NCBI GenBank assembly: GCA_019800895.1
Contig: JAHVKF010000002.1
Coordinates: forward strand, 1-64,000
Source: Halomonas denitrificans
Lineage (GTDB): Bacteria; Pseudomonadota; Gammaproteobacteria; Xanthomonadales; Wenzhouxiangellaceae
Direction: 5' to 3'
Length of the DNA stretch: 64,000 nt
Positions 51,885 to 60,859 of this stretch are shown here, piece after piece. A program made the translations under genes and the position numbers. Below the pieces are notes generated by a model. It searched no databases and had not been told where the DNA came from. It saw only the letters and a list, made by a program, of their open reading frames with translations. Position 1 is the stretch's first letter, and the number at the start of each line of letters is the position of its first letter.

Positions 51885-54044
51885 ATGCGATTCCTTGTCG
51901 GCTTTTCCCTTGGGGCCGCCGCTCTGTTCGGCGGGTCCGCTGCCGCGCAGCCTACTCCGGAACAGCTCGAGGAGGTGATCCGCTGGCAGGACCGCCGGGC
52001 GGCCCTCCCCACGCTCGATGCGCCGCCGGTCGACGGCCGGTCCGGTGGCATCGTGCCCCTGTTCGACAATCCCGAGCGCCTGCATCGCAAGGATCTGCAG
52101 AGCGGCGAAGTGGACGTCGTCCCGGGGTCGCGTCCGCCCCGGCTGCGCCGCCTGATCGCGCCTTCGGTGCCGGGGAGCATCGAACGCCGGACCATGGCGT
52201 CGGAGCCCGCCGTCCCGCTCGTCGAGACCGCGCCCGCTCCGTTCCTTTTCCCGTACACGTTTCCGTGGACGTCGCACGTCAAGCTGGTGATGGAGTTTCC
52301 CGGCGGCGCACGCTACGTGTGCAGCGCCGCCACCGTGGGGAGCTTCCACCTCATCACGGCCGGGCACTGCATCTACAACCACGGCGAGGGAGGCTGGGCC
52401 GACCAGGTCTACGCCTACGCTGCGGCGACGGACGTGCTGGACCCGACGTTCGAGTTCGACTACCCCTACGGAGAGGCCCGGACGCTGACCATGACCACCT
52501 ACAACGGGTGGATCAACAACCAGGATCTCGATCACGACTTCGCGATCCTCGAAGTGGACTGGCGACTCGGCTCCAGGACCGGCTGGATGGGGCGGGAAAC
52601 CAACGTCCAGGCCGCGTCCCTGAACTACAACGGCTATCCCACCGAAGCGGCGTACGTTCCGTTCCAGGATCGCTTCTTCCAGCACCCCGGGTTCAAGACC
52701 GTGTCCGGCTATTCCACCTACCGGATCGGGATGAACGCCTTCGTCTACGGCGGCCACAGCGGCGGGCCGGTGTGGCGTTACGACGGCACGGACCACTACA
52801 CCCAGGGCGTCAACTCGACCAGCGACCGCGTCGGGTCCGCGACGGCGACCCGGATCACCAACACCAAGTTCACCGACATCGACTCGATCATCGCCGACGA
52901 CGAAGCGACCTCCCCGCCGGACGATCGCGCGGAGCTCGTGGAATACAGTTTTTCCAGCGGGCTGAAGGGCGTCGTCCAAGACGAGGTCCGCCCCGGCGGG
53001 GTGCTCGACGTGACCTGGAACACCTTCAACGTCGGCTTCCTGCCGAGCGGCGAAATCGACGTGTTCTTCTACCTGAGCCCGACGCAGGACTGGGGCGCGT
53101 CGTCGATCTTCATCGACCAGACCTCGCTGCCCGGCGGGCTGGGCCCGAACGTGTACACCTGGCGAACAAACCAGGTGTCGGTCCCGCCGACCGTACCGAC
53201 GGGCTTCTATTACCTGCACTGGTACTTCCTCGCCGATTCGCCGGAATACAACTACGGCAACAACGTCGGTCTTGCGTCCACCGACCTGGTGCTGGTCGAC
53301 CCGAACGTCTGTCTGGCCGATTTCTGGGAGGCAAACGAGCCGACCGTCGCGCCCTTCCTCAACGGCACGGCACCGCTGCAGCGCAGCCTGTGCCCGGGCT
53401 TCGACACGGACTGGTTCGAGATCGGGCTGACCGAACCGCTCAGCGGAATCTCCCTATCCACCGGCGGCGACGCCGGCGGCGATACGGAGTTCGACCTGCT
53501 CGACTCCTCCTTCGGCTTCGTGGCCGCCTCGACCGATATCGCGGGGAACTACGCCGGCCTGACCATCGATTGCCAGTCGCCGCTGGCTCCGGATCAGCGA
53601 ATCGTTCGAGTGCGTTCGGGAAATGCCCAACGCATCGACAGCTACTGGCTCGACGCCGAGATCCAGCCCTGCCACCACGCCAGCGACGTTGCACTCGTAC
53701 CGGGCATCGACCACCCGGGCTCCGTCACCGGGAACGGTCCCTACGATGACTGGATGTTCTTCTACATCGAAACCGGCACCATGCCGGTCGACGTCACGGT
53801 CACGCTGCACGGGCTCGGCGCCGACGCGGATCTCTATCTCCGCGCGGGCAGCAAGCCGACCGCAAGAACGTGGGCCTGCAGGCCGTTCATCGGCGGATCC
53901 ACCAGCGAGACCTGCGAGATCTCGACCACGTCGCCCGAGCGCATCGATATCGGCGTCGTCAATTGGGACGCGGGGACGACCGATTTCCTCGTGACCGCGA
54001 CGATGACCGAGACCCCCTTGTTCGAGGACGACTTCGAGTCCTGA
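51885..54044 (+). CDS. Secreted trypsin-like serine protease with PPC domain
   Basis: 719 residues. Signal peptide FLVGFSLGAAALFGGSAAAQ, then a propeptide to about 120. The protease domain has H161 (ITAGHC), D218 (DHDFAILEVD) and S292 in GGHSGGP, which replaces the usual GDSGGP: the residue before Ser is His, so the oxyanion loop is altered. A long linker follows, with extended CARDB-like beta regions (360-600) and a PPC domain near 620-710 (DWMFFYIETGTMPVDVTVTLHG). The C terminus is LFEDDFES, similar to the F-x-x-G-F-E tag of the Calx-beta protein. Likely secreted. Confidence 0.9.
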   Translation: MRFLVGFSLGAAALFGGSAAAQPTPEQLEEVIRWQDRRAALPTLDAPPVDGRSGGIVPLFDNPERLHRKDLQSGEVDVVPGSRPPRLRRLIAPSVPGSIERRTMASEPAVPLVETAPAPFLFPYTFPWTSHVKLVMEFPGGARYVCSAATVGSFHLITAGHCIYNHGEGGWADQVYAYAAATDVLDPTFEFDYPYGEARTLTMTTYNGWINNQDLDHDFAILEVDWRLGSRTGWMGRETNVQAASLNYNGYPTEAAYVPFQDRFFQHPGFKTVSGYSTYRIGMNAFVYGGHSGGPVWRYDGTDHYTQGVNSTSDRVGSATATRITNTKFTDIDSIIADDEATSPPDDRAELVEYSFSSGLKGVVQDEVRPGGVLDVTWNTFNVGFLPSGEIDVFFYLSPTQDWGASSIFIDQTSLPGGLGPNVYTWRTNQVSVPPTVPTGFYYLHWYFLADSPEYNYGNNVGLASTDLVLVDPNVCLADFWEANEPTVAPFLNGTAPLQRSLCPGFDTDWFEIGLTEPLSGISLSTGGDAGGDTEFDLLDSSFGFVAASTDIAGNYAGLTIDCQSPLAPDQRIVRVRSGNAQRIDSYWLDAEIQPCHHASDVALVPGIDHPGSVTGNGPYDDWMFFYIETGTMPVDVTVTLHGLGADADLYLRAGSKPTARTWACRPFIGGSTSETCEISTTSPERIDIGVVNWDAGTTDFLVTATMTETPLFEDDFES

Positions 54045-54059
54045 GGCGGCCGAGGCGCA

Positions 54060-55015
54060 CAGCCATCCGCTCGCGAGCTCGCTCCCACAGGCGCGGTGGT
54101 CGAGGGCGACGGATGCTTCTGCTTCGCCCGCAAGCGGCCTCCTACAGGGCGCTTCGATCGGCGGATGCGGCGCGGCCGTTCGCTCGCAAGCTCACTCCCA
54201 CAGGCTGCCTGTTGTCTTGGCCGTTCGCTCGCGAGCTCGCTCCTATAGGCACCCTGCTGTCGTCCCGCACTCGATGCGGGATCCAGTGACTTTGAAGTTG
54301 CCTGGGCCGGGTCGAGAATCGACGACGGGCATACGGAAAGACACTGGGCCCTGAGTCAAGCTCAGGGCGACGGCAACAACAAAGGCCCCGGGTGCGCTGC
54401 GCTTTCCCGGGCTACGGTGTCGAGCGACGCTCCCTTCCCCCGTCGTCCCGCACTCGATGCGGGATCCAGTGACTATGAAGTGGCCTGGGCCGGGTCGAGA
54501 ATCGACGACGGGCATACGGAAAGACACTGGGCCCTGAGTCAAGCTCAGGGCGAAGGCAACAACAAAGGCCCCGGGTGCGCTGCGCTTACCCGGGCTACGG
54601 TGTCGAGCGACGCCTCCTTCCCCCGTCGTCCCGCACTCGATGCGGGATCCAGTGACTTTGAAGTTGTCTTGGCCGGGTCGAGATTCGACGACGGAAGTAC
54701 GGGAAGACACTGGGTCCTGAGTTATTGAACCGAGCAGCTTCAACGCGAGCTCGCTGAGCTGCGCAGCAGCGACGCCATCGAGTTCAGCACAGGCTACGCT
54801 CAGGGCGACGGCGACAACAACAAAGGCCCCGGGTGCGCTGCGCTTACCCGGGCTACGAACTTCAAAGTCGCTGGGCCCCGCATCGGGTGCGGGGCGACGC
54901 AATACAGCAAAGACTCTGGGACCTGAGTCAGGCCCAGGGCGACGGGGAAGCCGGCTCTTTCTCGCTGCTGCGTTTCCTCCGCGTCTTCGCGCCTCTGCGA
55001 GAGAACGCGTTTCGC
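54060..55015. repeat. Long A/B/C/D repeat block with a nested insertion
   Basis: A (54060-54100 and 54178-54250) and B (54118) repeats, then at least six D units with C pairs. One D (54700-54820) contains about 75 extra bases in its loop (54722-54797; GCGAGCTCGCTGAGCTGCGC, ending in CAGCACAGGCTACG). Sub-blocks 54255-54420 and 54430-54610 are near-identical. No gene in 54045-55082. Confidence 0.88.
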
Positions 55016-55082
55016 CGTTCCGGTTTCGGGACCTGGCATCGAGTGCGGCCGATGGGATGCTCGAAAAGCCCTTGACCGGTGC

Positions 55083-56846
55083 TCAGAGTTTGCCGGGTTC
55101 CAGCGGGCGTTCGCGGTGGATGAGGATCCATTCGGCGTGCTCGTCGAGGGCGGCTTCGCCGAGCGCGCGGAGCAGGCCGCGCTTCTCTTCGACGCTTTCG
55201 CAGCGGGCCAGGCGGAACTGCGCGGTGCGGTATGTGGTGAGCATGAACCGGTACTGCTTCAGCAGTTCCTTCTCGGCCACCTTGTGGGCGTACGCCTCGC
55301 GCACGGCGGCGGCGAGCGGCAGGATGCCCATGGCGGCGACCATGGCGGTGACCAGCGTGTCTTCCAGCCGCTGCTGGAACAGGGCGAGAACGACGGTGAT
55401 GCCGATGCCTGCCCACAGGGTGACGGTGACCAGGCGCTCGGTGCGCCGGACGTGCCGTCGGTGCGTGCGGCAGCGGTCCTCGAAGTAGCCGAGCTGGCCC
55501 CGCCCCCCGGGCTGGCCGATCCAGTGTTCGATCACGGCGTCGACTTCGCGCTCGCGATTCGACGCGGGTGCATCGGGCGCGCCGGCGTAGCGCATCACGT
55601 TGCGGATCCAGCCGATCTCCACGTCCTGCTTCTGCAGGAAGTTGTCGTAGGCGAAGTCGTTGCGCAGCTGGCCCGACACGCCGGCGAGGCGCCAGTAGAA
55701 CTGCACCCGCAGGCCCTCGGCGAGGGCGCGGTAGTCGAGGAACTTGCGGTGCCACTCGCGTCGGGCGGCGATGCGGTAGACGACCCATCCGACGAAGAAC
55801 AGGCCGAGGTAAGCGGCGATCATCTCCGCCCGATCGAGGTCGGCGTAGGCGATGAAGGCGACGCCCATCAACGCGGCCAGCAGGTAGAGCAGGCGCAGCG
55901 TGGTGCGGTAGCGGCGGCGAAAGCGAGCGGCCAGCCGATCGGCGCGCGAGAAGTAGGTCGCCGTGCGGGCCAGGTCCGCTTCGCCGCCCAGGTCGTCGCG
56001 CCAGCCAGGCAGCCGTTCGGCCAGCGCATCGTCCGGCGGCAGATCGAGCTGGTCGCGGTTGAAGGCGCCGGTGCGCTTGAGCATCAGGTCCTGGGCGATC
56101 GGGATGTCGGGGATTTCCTTGCGCTCCGGGTCCGTCACCAGCCAGCGGGCCGTGCCCGGCTCGAGGCCGTCGGCGGGCGCGCCGTCCGCTCGATCGCGGG
56201 AGCAGACGATGTGGAACACCAGGTCCGTGTCGTCCGGGGCGAGGCCGCGGCGACCCCTGGAACCATCGTCATGACCGTAGTTGTACCCATCGTCGTCGCC
56301 GAAGGGGCGCGGGGTCATCCGGCCGAACTGGTGATAATCGACGACGTCGGCGGTTCCGCCCCGGGAGTCCGCCGGCTTGCCGTCCCAGATGGCGATCAGG
56401 ATCTGGCAGTGGTCCGAGGTGTAGACGCCGACGCGTGCGTAGGCCTGTACGCGGTTGCCGTCGCGGTCGTGCTCGATTTCATCCGCACCGGCCAGTGCCG
56501 GCAGATCGACCACCCGCGCGGCCTCGAGCAGGTCGCGGAATTCCCGGCGCGATTCGGGGTCCTCGAAGTCCTGTTCGTACTCTTCCAGCGGCAAGGGCAG
56601 CGGCACGACCAGTTCGATGCCCCGGGCCCGTGCGACGCGCGCGGCGATCCGGTCACCGCCGTCGGCCAGCGGGCTGATCAGGCGCAGCGGGGTATCGGGA
56701 TAGCGCTCCTCGAGCGCCTCGAACAGGGCCTGGAGCTGGGCTTCGATCGCGGTGACTTCGTCGTCCGGCGGGTCGCGGTGAGCGGTCACACCCAGGGTCA
56801 GGGGAATCGGCCCGGCGGAGGTTGCGTGGTTGGCGTCTGCAGGCAT
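55083..56846 (-). CDS. SLOG-domain protein with C-terminal membrane domain (SLATT-like)
   Basis: 587 residues. The N terminus (about 12-290) is SLOG-like, a Rossmann-type nucleotide-sensing fold: LTLGVTAHRDPP, RLISPLADGGDRIAARVARARGIELVVPLPLP and QILIAIWDGKPADSRGGTADVV. Two hydrophobic helices near 325-365 and two near 485-520 flank HRKFLDYRALAEGLRVQFYWRLAGV, the signature of SLATT/DUF4231-type membrane domains. SLOG plus SLATT is a predicted nucleotide-activated pore-forming effector pair; here both are in one chain. Start has AGGAG 7 nt upstream. Stand-alone gene. Confidence 0.75.
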   Translation of the reverse strand: MPADANHATSAGPIPLTLGVTAHRDPPDDEVTAIEAQLQALFEALEERYPDTPLRLISPLADGGDRIAARVARARGIELVVPLPLPLEEYEQDFEDPESRREFRDLLEAARVVDLPALAGADEIEHDRDGNRVQAYARVGVYTSDHCQILIAIWDGKPADSRGGTADVVDYHQFGRMTPRPFGDDDGYNYGHDDGSRGRRGLAPDDTDLVFHIVCSRDRADGAPADGLEPGTARWLVTDPERKEIPDIPIAQDLMLKRTGAFNRDQLDLPPDDALAERLPGWRDDLGGEADLARTATYFSRADRLAARFRRRYRTTLRLLYLLAALMGVAFIAYADLDRAEMIAAYLGLFFVGWVVYRIAARREWHRKFLDYRALAEGLRVQFYWRLAGVSGQLRNDFAYDNFLQKQDVEIGWIRNVMRYAGAPDAPASNREREVDAVIEHWIGQPGGRGQLGYFEDRCRTHRRHVRRTERLVTVTLWAGIGITVVLALFQQRLEDTLVTAMVAAMGILPLAAAVREAYAHKVAEKELLKQYRFMLTTYRTAQFRLARCESVEEKRGLLRALGEAALDEHAEWILIHRERPLEPGKL

Positions 56847-56954
56847 CCGGCGCTCCTGGACCCGATTCGAACGTCGCGGTCACCGCCGACGCGTGTCGGG
56901 AATATAGCATCGGGACCCGGGCATCCGTTCCGGAGCGGCGCCCCGCTGGGCCTC

Positions 56955-57505
56955 GTGGGAGCGGGCCTTGTCCGTCGTTCTGCCTCGATTTCCCGTTCGC
57001 TCGCAAGCTCACTCCCAGAGGCGCAGGGTTCGAAGGCGGCGGATGCTTCTTCGCCCGCAAGCGGCCTCCAACAGCGCGCTTCGGTCGATGGAGGCGGGGC
57101 GACCGTTCGCTCGCAAGCTCGCTCCCACAGGCACCCTGCTGTCGTCCCGCACTCGATGCGGGATCCAGTGACTTTGATCGTTCGGCGCGTGAAGACGCTG
57201 GGCCCGGGGCGACGGTATATGGAGATTCCCCGGGTGCGCTTCGCTTACCCGGGCTACGGTGTCGAGCGACGCCCCCTTCCCCCGTCGTCCCGCACTCGAT
57301 GCGGGATCCAGCGACTTTGAAGTTGCCTGGGCCGGGTCGAGTTTCGATGGCGGAAGTACAGGAAGACACTGGGCCCTGAGTCCAGCTCAGGGCGACCGGA
57401 GAAGCAGGTTTGTTCTCGCTTCCGCTTTTCCTCCGCGTCTTCGCGTCTCTGCGAGAAAACGCTTTTCGCCTTTCCGGTTTCACAACATCGCCTCGAGTGC
57501 GGGGC
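56955..57505. repeat. A/B/C/D repeat block
   Basis: A at about 57000 and 57110, B at 57045-57075, and D units with C elements (57140-57400 and 57480). The D units have the stem CCCGCACTCGATGCGGGATC. No gene in 56847-57584. Confidence 0.85.
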
Positions 57506-57584
57506 GACGGAGTGAGGGGGGGGTCGGCCAGAAGAGAAGCCGACCGAGCCGGCGCAGGAAGGCCTGCGCCGGCGGTCGCGGAGA

Positions 57585-58574
57585 TTACTTGAAGATGGTC
57601 AGCGTGTAGTCGCCGCTGTCGTCGGACAGTGCGGTGACGTAGATTTTGTGCGTGCCCGACTCGTACAACCGCACGATCAGTTCGCTGTTGGTGCCGTCGT
57701 TGCCGTCGTCGTTGCGGCCGAGGTTGGTGCCGTCGGGGTTGGAGACGTAGACCACGGTGTCGAAGTCGTCGGACTCCAGGGTCACCGACAGCGTATCGCC
57801 GGCTTCGCCGTCGACTTCGTAGACGTCGAACAGCTTGCCGTCGTAGGCGCGCTCGTCGCCGGCGCCCAGGCTGCCGTCGTGCTGGGCGACCTGCTCGCTG
57901 TCCAGGCCCTCGACGCTGAACTCGTAGCGGCCTTCGGAGCCGCCGCCGAGGCTGCCGGCGGTGACGGTCACGGTGCCCGCTTCACGGAAGTGGTACTGCA
58001 GGCGGCTGTTGTACCCCTCGTCGCCGCCGTCGTCGTCGCTGATCTCGTTGCCGTCGGCGTCGACCAGGGTCAGGTAGGCGTCGAAGTCGTAGGACTTCAG
58101 GTCGATGATCACGCGCTGGTCGGCCTCGCCGGTGATCTGGTAGCGATCGCCGCCGCCTCCGGTCAGGCGCCCGGTGACGCTCTCGCCGATGGCCACGTCG
58201 GCCGCCGGCGGCAGTTCGCGCACGACCAGGGTGTAGCTGCCGGTCTCGCCCGACGACAGCGGGCGGGCTTCGACGACCACGGTGCCGGCGCTGCTGAAGG
58301 TGCGCACGAAGCCGGCGTCCAGGCCGTCGTAGTCGTCGTTGTAGTAGCTCTCGCCGTTCGGCAGCTGGGCGTTGAGCGCGGTATCGACCCCGTCGCCGCG
58401 GACGATGACCTCGATGGTCTGCCCGGCCTCGACATCGAAGGCATGCCGATTGGCTTCGTTCGGGGCGCCGGTTTCGAAGGTGCCGTCGACGCTCATGATT
58501 TCGGTCTGCGCAAAGGCACTCGCGGAAACCAGCAGGCCGATGGCGGCCAGCGAGGACTTGGAAATTCGGTTCAT
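57585..58574 (-). CDS. Exported protein with three PPC-like domains
   Basis: 329 residues. Signal peptide SSLAAIGLLVSASAFA. Three repeated modules of about 95 residues follow, each with a G-T-Y/F-x-L/F-x-V-x-x-L end and an Asp-rich loop (DFDAYLTLVDADGNEISDDDGGDEGYN and DFDTVVYVSNPDGTNLGRNDDGNDGTN). They match the bacterial pre-peptidase C-terminal (PPC) fold, here without a protease. It may bind Ca or carbohydrate outside the cell; this is inference. It ends YTLTIFK with no F-E tag. Confidence 0.8.
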   Translation of the reverse strand: MNRISKSSLAAIGLLVSASAFAQTEIMSVDGTFETGAPNEANRHAFDVEAGQTIEVIVRGDGVDTALNAQLPNGESYYNDDYDGLDAGFVRTFSSAGTVVVEARPLSSGETGSYTLVVRELPPAADVAIGESVTGRLTGGGGDRYQITGEADQRVIIDLKSYDFDAYLTLVDADGNEISDDDGGDEGYNSRLQYHFREAGTVTVTAGSLGGGSEGRYEFSVEGLDSEQVAQHDGSLGAGDERAYDGKLFDVYEVDGEAGDTLSVTLESDDFDTVVYVSNPDGTNLGRNDDGNDGTNSELIVRLYESGTHKIYVTALSDDSGDYTLTIFK

Positions 58575-58659
58575 GGTGTGCTCCCGGTGGTGGACTCCAG
58601 CGAAAAGTATACGCCGCCGCCGGTGCCGGCCGAGGCCCGGGTCGACGAGGTCGCCGGCT

Positions 58660-58945
58660 CCGCCTTTCCCTGTCGTCCAGCACGTGATGCGGGACCCCGG
58701 GCCTTTCTTGATCCACACCCGAAGTCACTGGACCCCGAATCGAGTGCGGGGCGACTAAGCAATTTCAACGTCGCCGGACACGCTTCGAGTGCGGGCGACG
58801 AAATCTGCAGTTCCGCTGCGTCCCGTCTCGGATGCCGGGACGACAGCAAGACCCTCTGCGCTCCTCACGTTCTCACCGCGTGCCCGCACCCCCCTCGTCG
58901 CCCCGCACTCGATGCGGGGTCCAGCGCCTTCCTTTCCAATCGATC
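58660..58945. repeat. D palindrome cluster
   Basis: About four D units with stem variants (CCCCGAATCGAGTGCGGGGC, CCGCACTCGATGCGGGGTCC). They lie upstream of the EF-hand gene in the 446-bp gap 58575-59020, where no gene is seen. Confidence 0.75.
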
Positions 58946-59020
58946 AGGGTTCCACCGGTCGCCTGCAGGGCCGCGCCTGTCTGGGTATCATCGATATCCT
59001 CACCGCGAGGGAGTGCAGCG

Positions 59021-59239
59021 ATGGATCGCCGGGAACTTGTTCAGGCCCTGTTCGAGGAATTCGACACCAACAACGACGGGGTGATCTCGCGCGCCGAGTT
59101 CGTCGACCTGATCGACTGCCTGCTCGGCAAGCACGGGGTGAAGACCCGCAACGAGATCTTCGACGAATTCGACGCGAACCACGACAACGTCATCTCGCGC
59201 GACGAACTCACCGACCTGATCATCGAATACGCGATCTGA
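59021..59239 (+). CDS. Small EF-hand calcium-binding protein
   Basis: 72 residues with two EF-hand loops: DTNNDGVISRAE at 15-26, a full canonical loop, and DANHDNVISRDE at 51-62, where Asn replaces the usual Gly at loop position 6. There is no signal peptide, so it is probably cytosolic, a calmodulin-like sensor. GGGAG lies 7 nt before ATG. The next gene is a diguanylate cyclase 143 bp downstream on the same strand, so calcium input to c-di-GMP signalling is a hypothesis. Confidence 0.88.
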   Translation: MDRRELVQALFEEFDTNNDGVISRAEFVDLIDCLLGKHGVKTRNEIFDEFDANHDNVISRDELTDLIIEYAI

Positions 59240-59382
59240 TCGGCCGCGTGACCCCAGGTCGTCCGTCGACGACCGCATACCCGCCTCGAAGCCCCGGAGC
59301 CGCCGCGCCGTAGCGAATTGCGGCATGTCCGATCGCTCTCTATACTGGGCTGCGGTTTCAAAGGCCACGAGCCGGAGTACGA

Positions 59383-60624
59383 TTGGACTTCCTGGCCAGC
59401 ATCGACACCCCTTCGGTCGCAGCCGCGATCTTCCTGATCTCCTTCACCCTGGCGGTCGGGATGACCTCCTTCTGGCAGGTCGGGCGAACGGAACCGGGGT
59501 TCGGCTACTGGGTCGCGGCGCAGTGGGCGCTGTCGCTGGGCCTGGTCATGCTGTTCGCGCGCGGCATCGTGGCGTTGCCCGTGTCCGTAGCCTGCGGCAA
59601 CGGGCTGTTCTTCCTGACCCTGATCCTGGTGCGCATGGGCATCGGGCGCTTCCGCGAGCGGACGATTCCGATCTGGCCCGACGCGTCGATCGCCGCGCTG
59701 ATCGTGGTCGCCATCACCATCAACGCCGCGAGCGGCGGCCAGATCGAAACCCGCACGGCCCTGATCGGCGCCACCCTGAGCCTGCTTGCACTTCGCTGCG
59801 CCAGCGCCCTGCATGGCCTGAGCGGACTGATGCGACCGATCGGCCGGTTCACGCAGCGCGGTCTGCTGCTGGTGAGTTTCCTGATGCTGCTTCGCGGCGT
59901 GATCGCGGTGTTCTCGACCCGGGGCGATTACCCGCTGTTCCAGCCGGGCCTGGTCAACACGTCGCTGTTCCTCACCATCGCGGTGGCCAGCGTTGCGCTG
60001 CCGTTCGTTCTCGTGGTGCTGAACAACGCGCGCACGATGCAGCAGCTGCACCAGGCCCGGGAAGCCGCCGAAAGCGCCTCCGAGACCGATGCACTGACCG
60101 GCCTGATGAACCGGCGTGGCCTGTTCCGGTCGATCCGCGACTTCGATCGGACCCAGCTGATCGGCGTGTGCTTGATCGATCTCGATCATTTCAAGCGGGT
60201 CAACGACAACCACGGCCACGACGTTGGCGACCGGGTGCTGATGGAACTGGCCCGCTTGCTGCAGGAAGAGGCGTCCGACTGCCTGATCGCCCGCATGGGC
60301 GGCGAAGAGTTCCTGATGGTGGTGCCGGATGCGGATCACAGGAAAACGCTGGAAACCGCCGAGCGGATCCGCGTGGCCATCGCGCAGCGTCTCGGCCCGA
60401 AATCCGGTCTGAACACGCTGATCACCACCAGCATCGGCACCTGTTCGGGACCGCGGCTTCGCTTCGACGAGCTGCTGACCAGCGCCGATCTCGCGCTGTA
60501 CCGGGCCAAGAACGCCGGCCGCGACCGGGCGCTGGGCTCCGCGCCGGGCGACGCCGCCCTCACCCCCAGCGGCCGCCAGGTCCGTTACCGGACCGTTCGT
60601 CATCCCGAGCGGTCGAGGAGCTGA
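59383..60624 (+). CDS. Membrane-bound diguanylate cyclase (GGDEF)
   Basis: 413 residues from a TTG start with GGAG 5 nt upstream. Six or seven predicted membrane helices cover about 12-215. A coiled linker (MQQLHQAREAAESASETD) joins the GGDEF domain: TDALTGLMNRRGLFRS, DLDHFKRVNDNHGHDVGDRVL and the active signature GGEEF at about 305-309. It is predicted to make c-di-GMP from two GTP. I see no clear RxxD inhibitory site before the signature. The C-terminal 30 residues are basic and unstructured. Confidence 0.93.
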   Translation: MDFLASIDTPSVAAAIFLISFTLAVGMTSFWQVGRTEPGFGYWVAAQWALSLGLVMLFARGIVALPVSVACGNGLFFLTLILVRMGIGRFRERTIPIWPDASIAALIVVAITINAASGGQIETRTALIGATLSLLALRCASALHGLSGLMRPIGRFTQRGLLLVSFLMLLRGVIAVFSTRGDYPLFQPGLVNTSLFLTIAVASVALPFVLVVLNNARTMQQLHQAREAAESASETDALTGLMNRRGLFRSIRDFDRTQLIGVCLIDLDHFKRVNDNHGHDVGDRVLMELARLLQEEASDCLIARMGGEEFLMVVPDADHRKTLETAERIRVAIAQRLGPKSGLNTLITTSIGTCSGPRLRFDELLTSADLALYRAKNAGRDRALGSAPGDAALTPSGRQVRYRTVRHPERSRS

Positions 60625-60654
60625 TCCGGGCTCGAGAGAGCGGATGGGTTCGGC

Positions 60655-60840
60655 GATCGTTCTTCGCCCGCAAGCGGCCTCCAACAGGTGCTTCGGTCGA
60701 TGTAGGCGAGGCGACCGTTCGCTCGCAAGCTGACTCCCACAGACTCCCTGTTGTCGTGGCCGTTCGCTCGCACGCTCGCTCCCACAGGCACCCTGCTGTC
60801 GTCCCGCACTTGATGCGGGATCCAGCGACGTTGATCGATG
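60655..60840. repeat. B, A and D repeats
   Basis: B (60660-60690), A (60715-60740), a second A-like unit near 60770 and a D unit (60800-60830). No gene in 60625-60859. Confidence 0.8.
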
Positions 60841-60859
60841 AGGGAGTGAAAGCGCCGTC

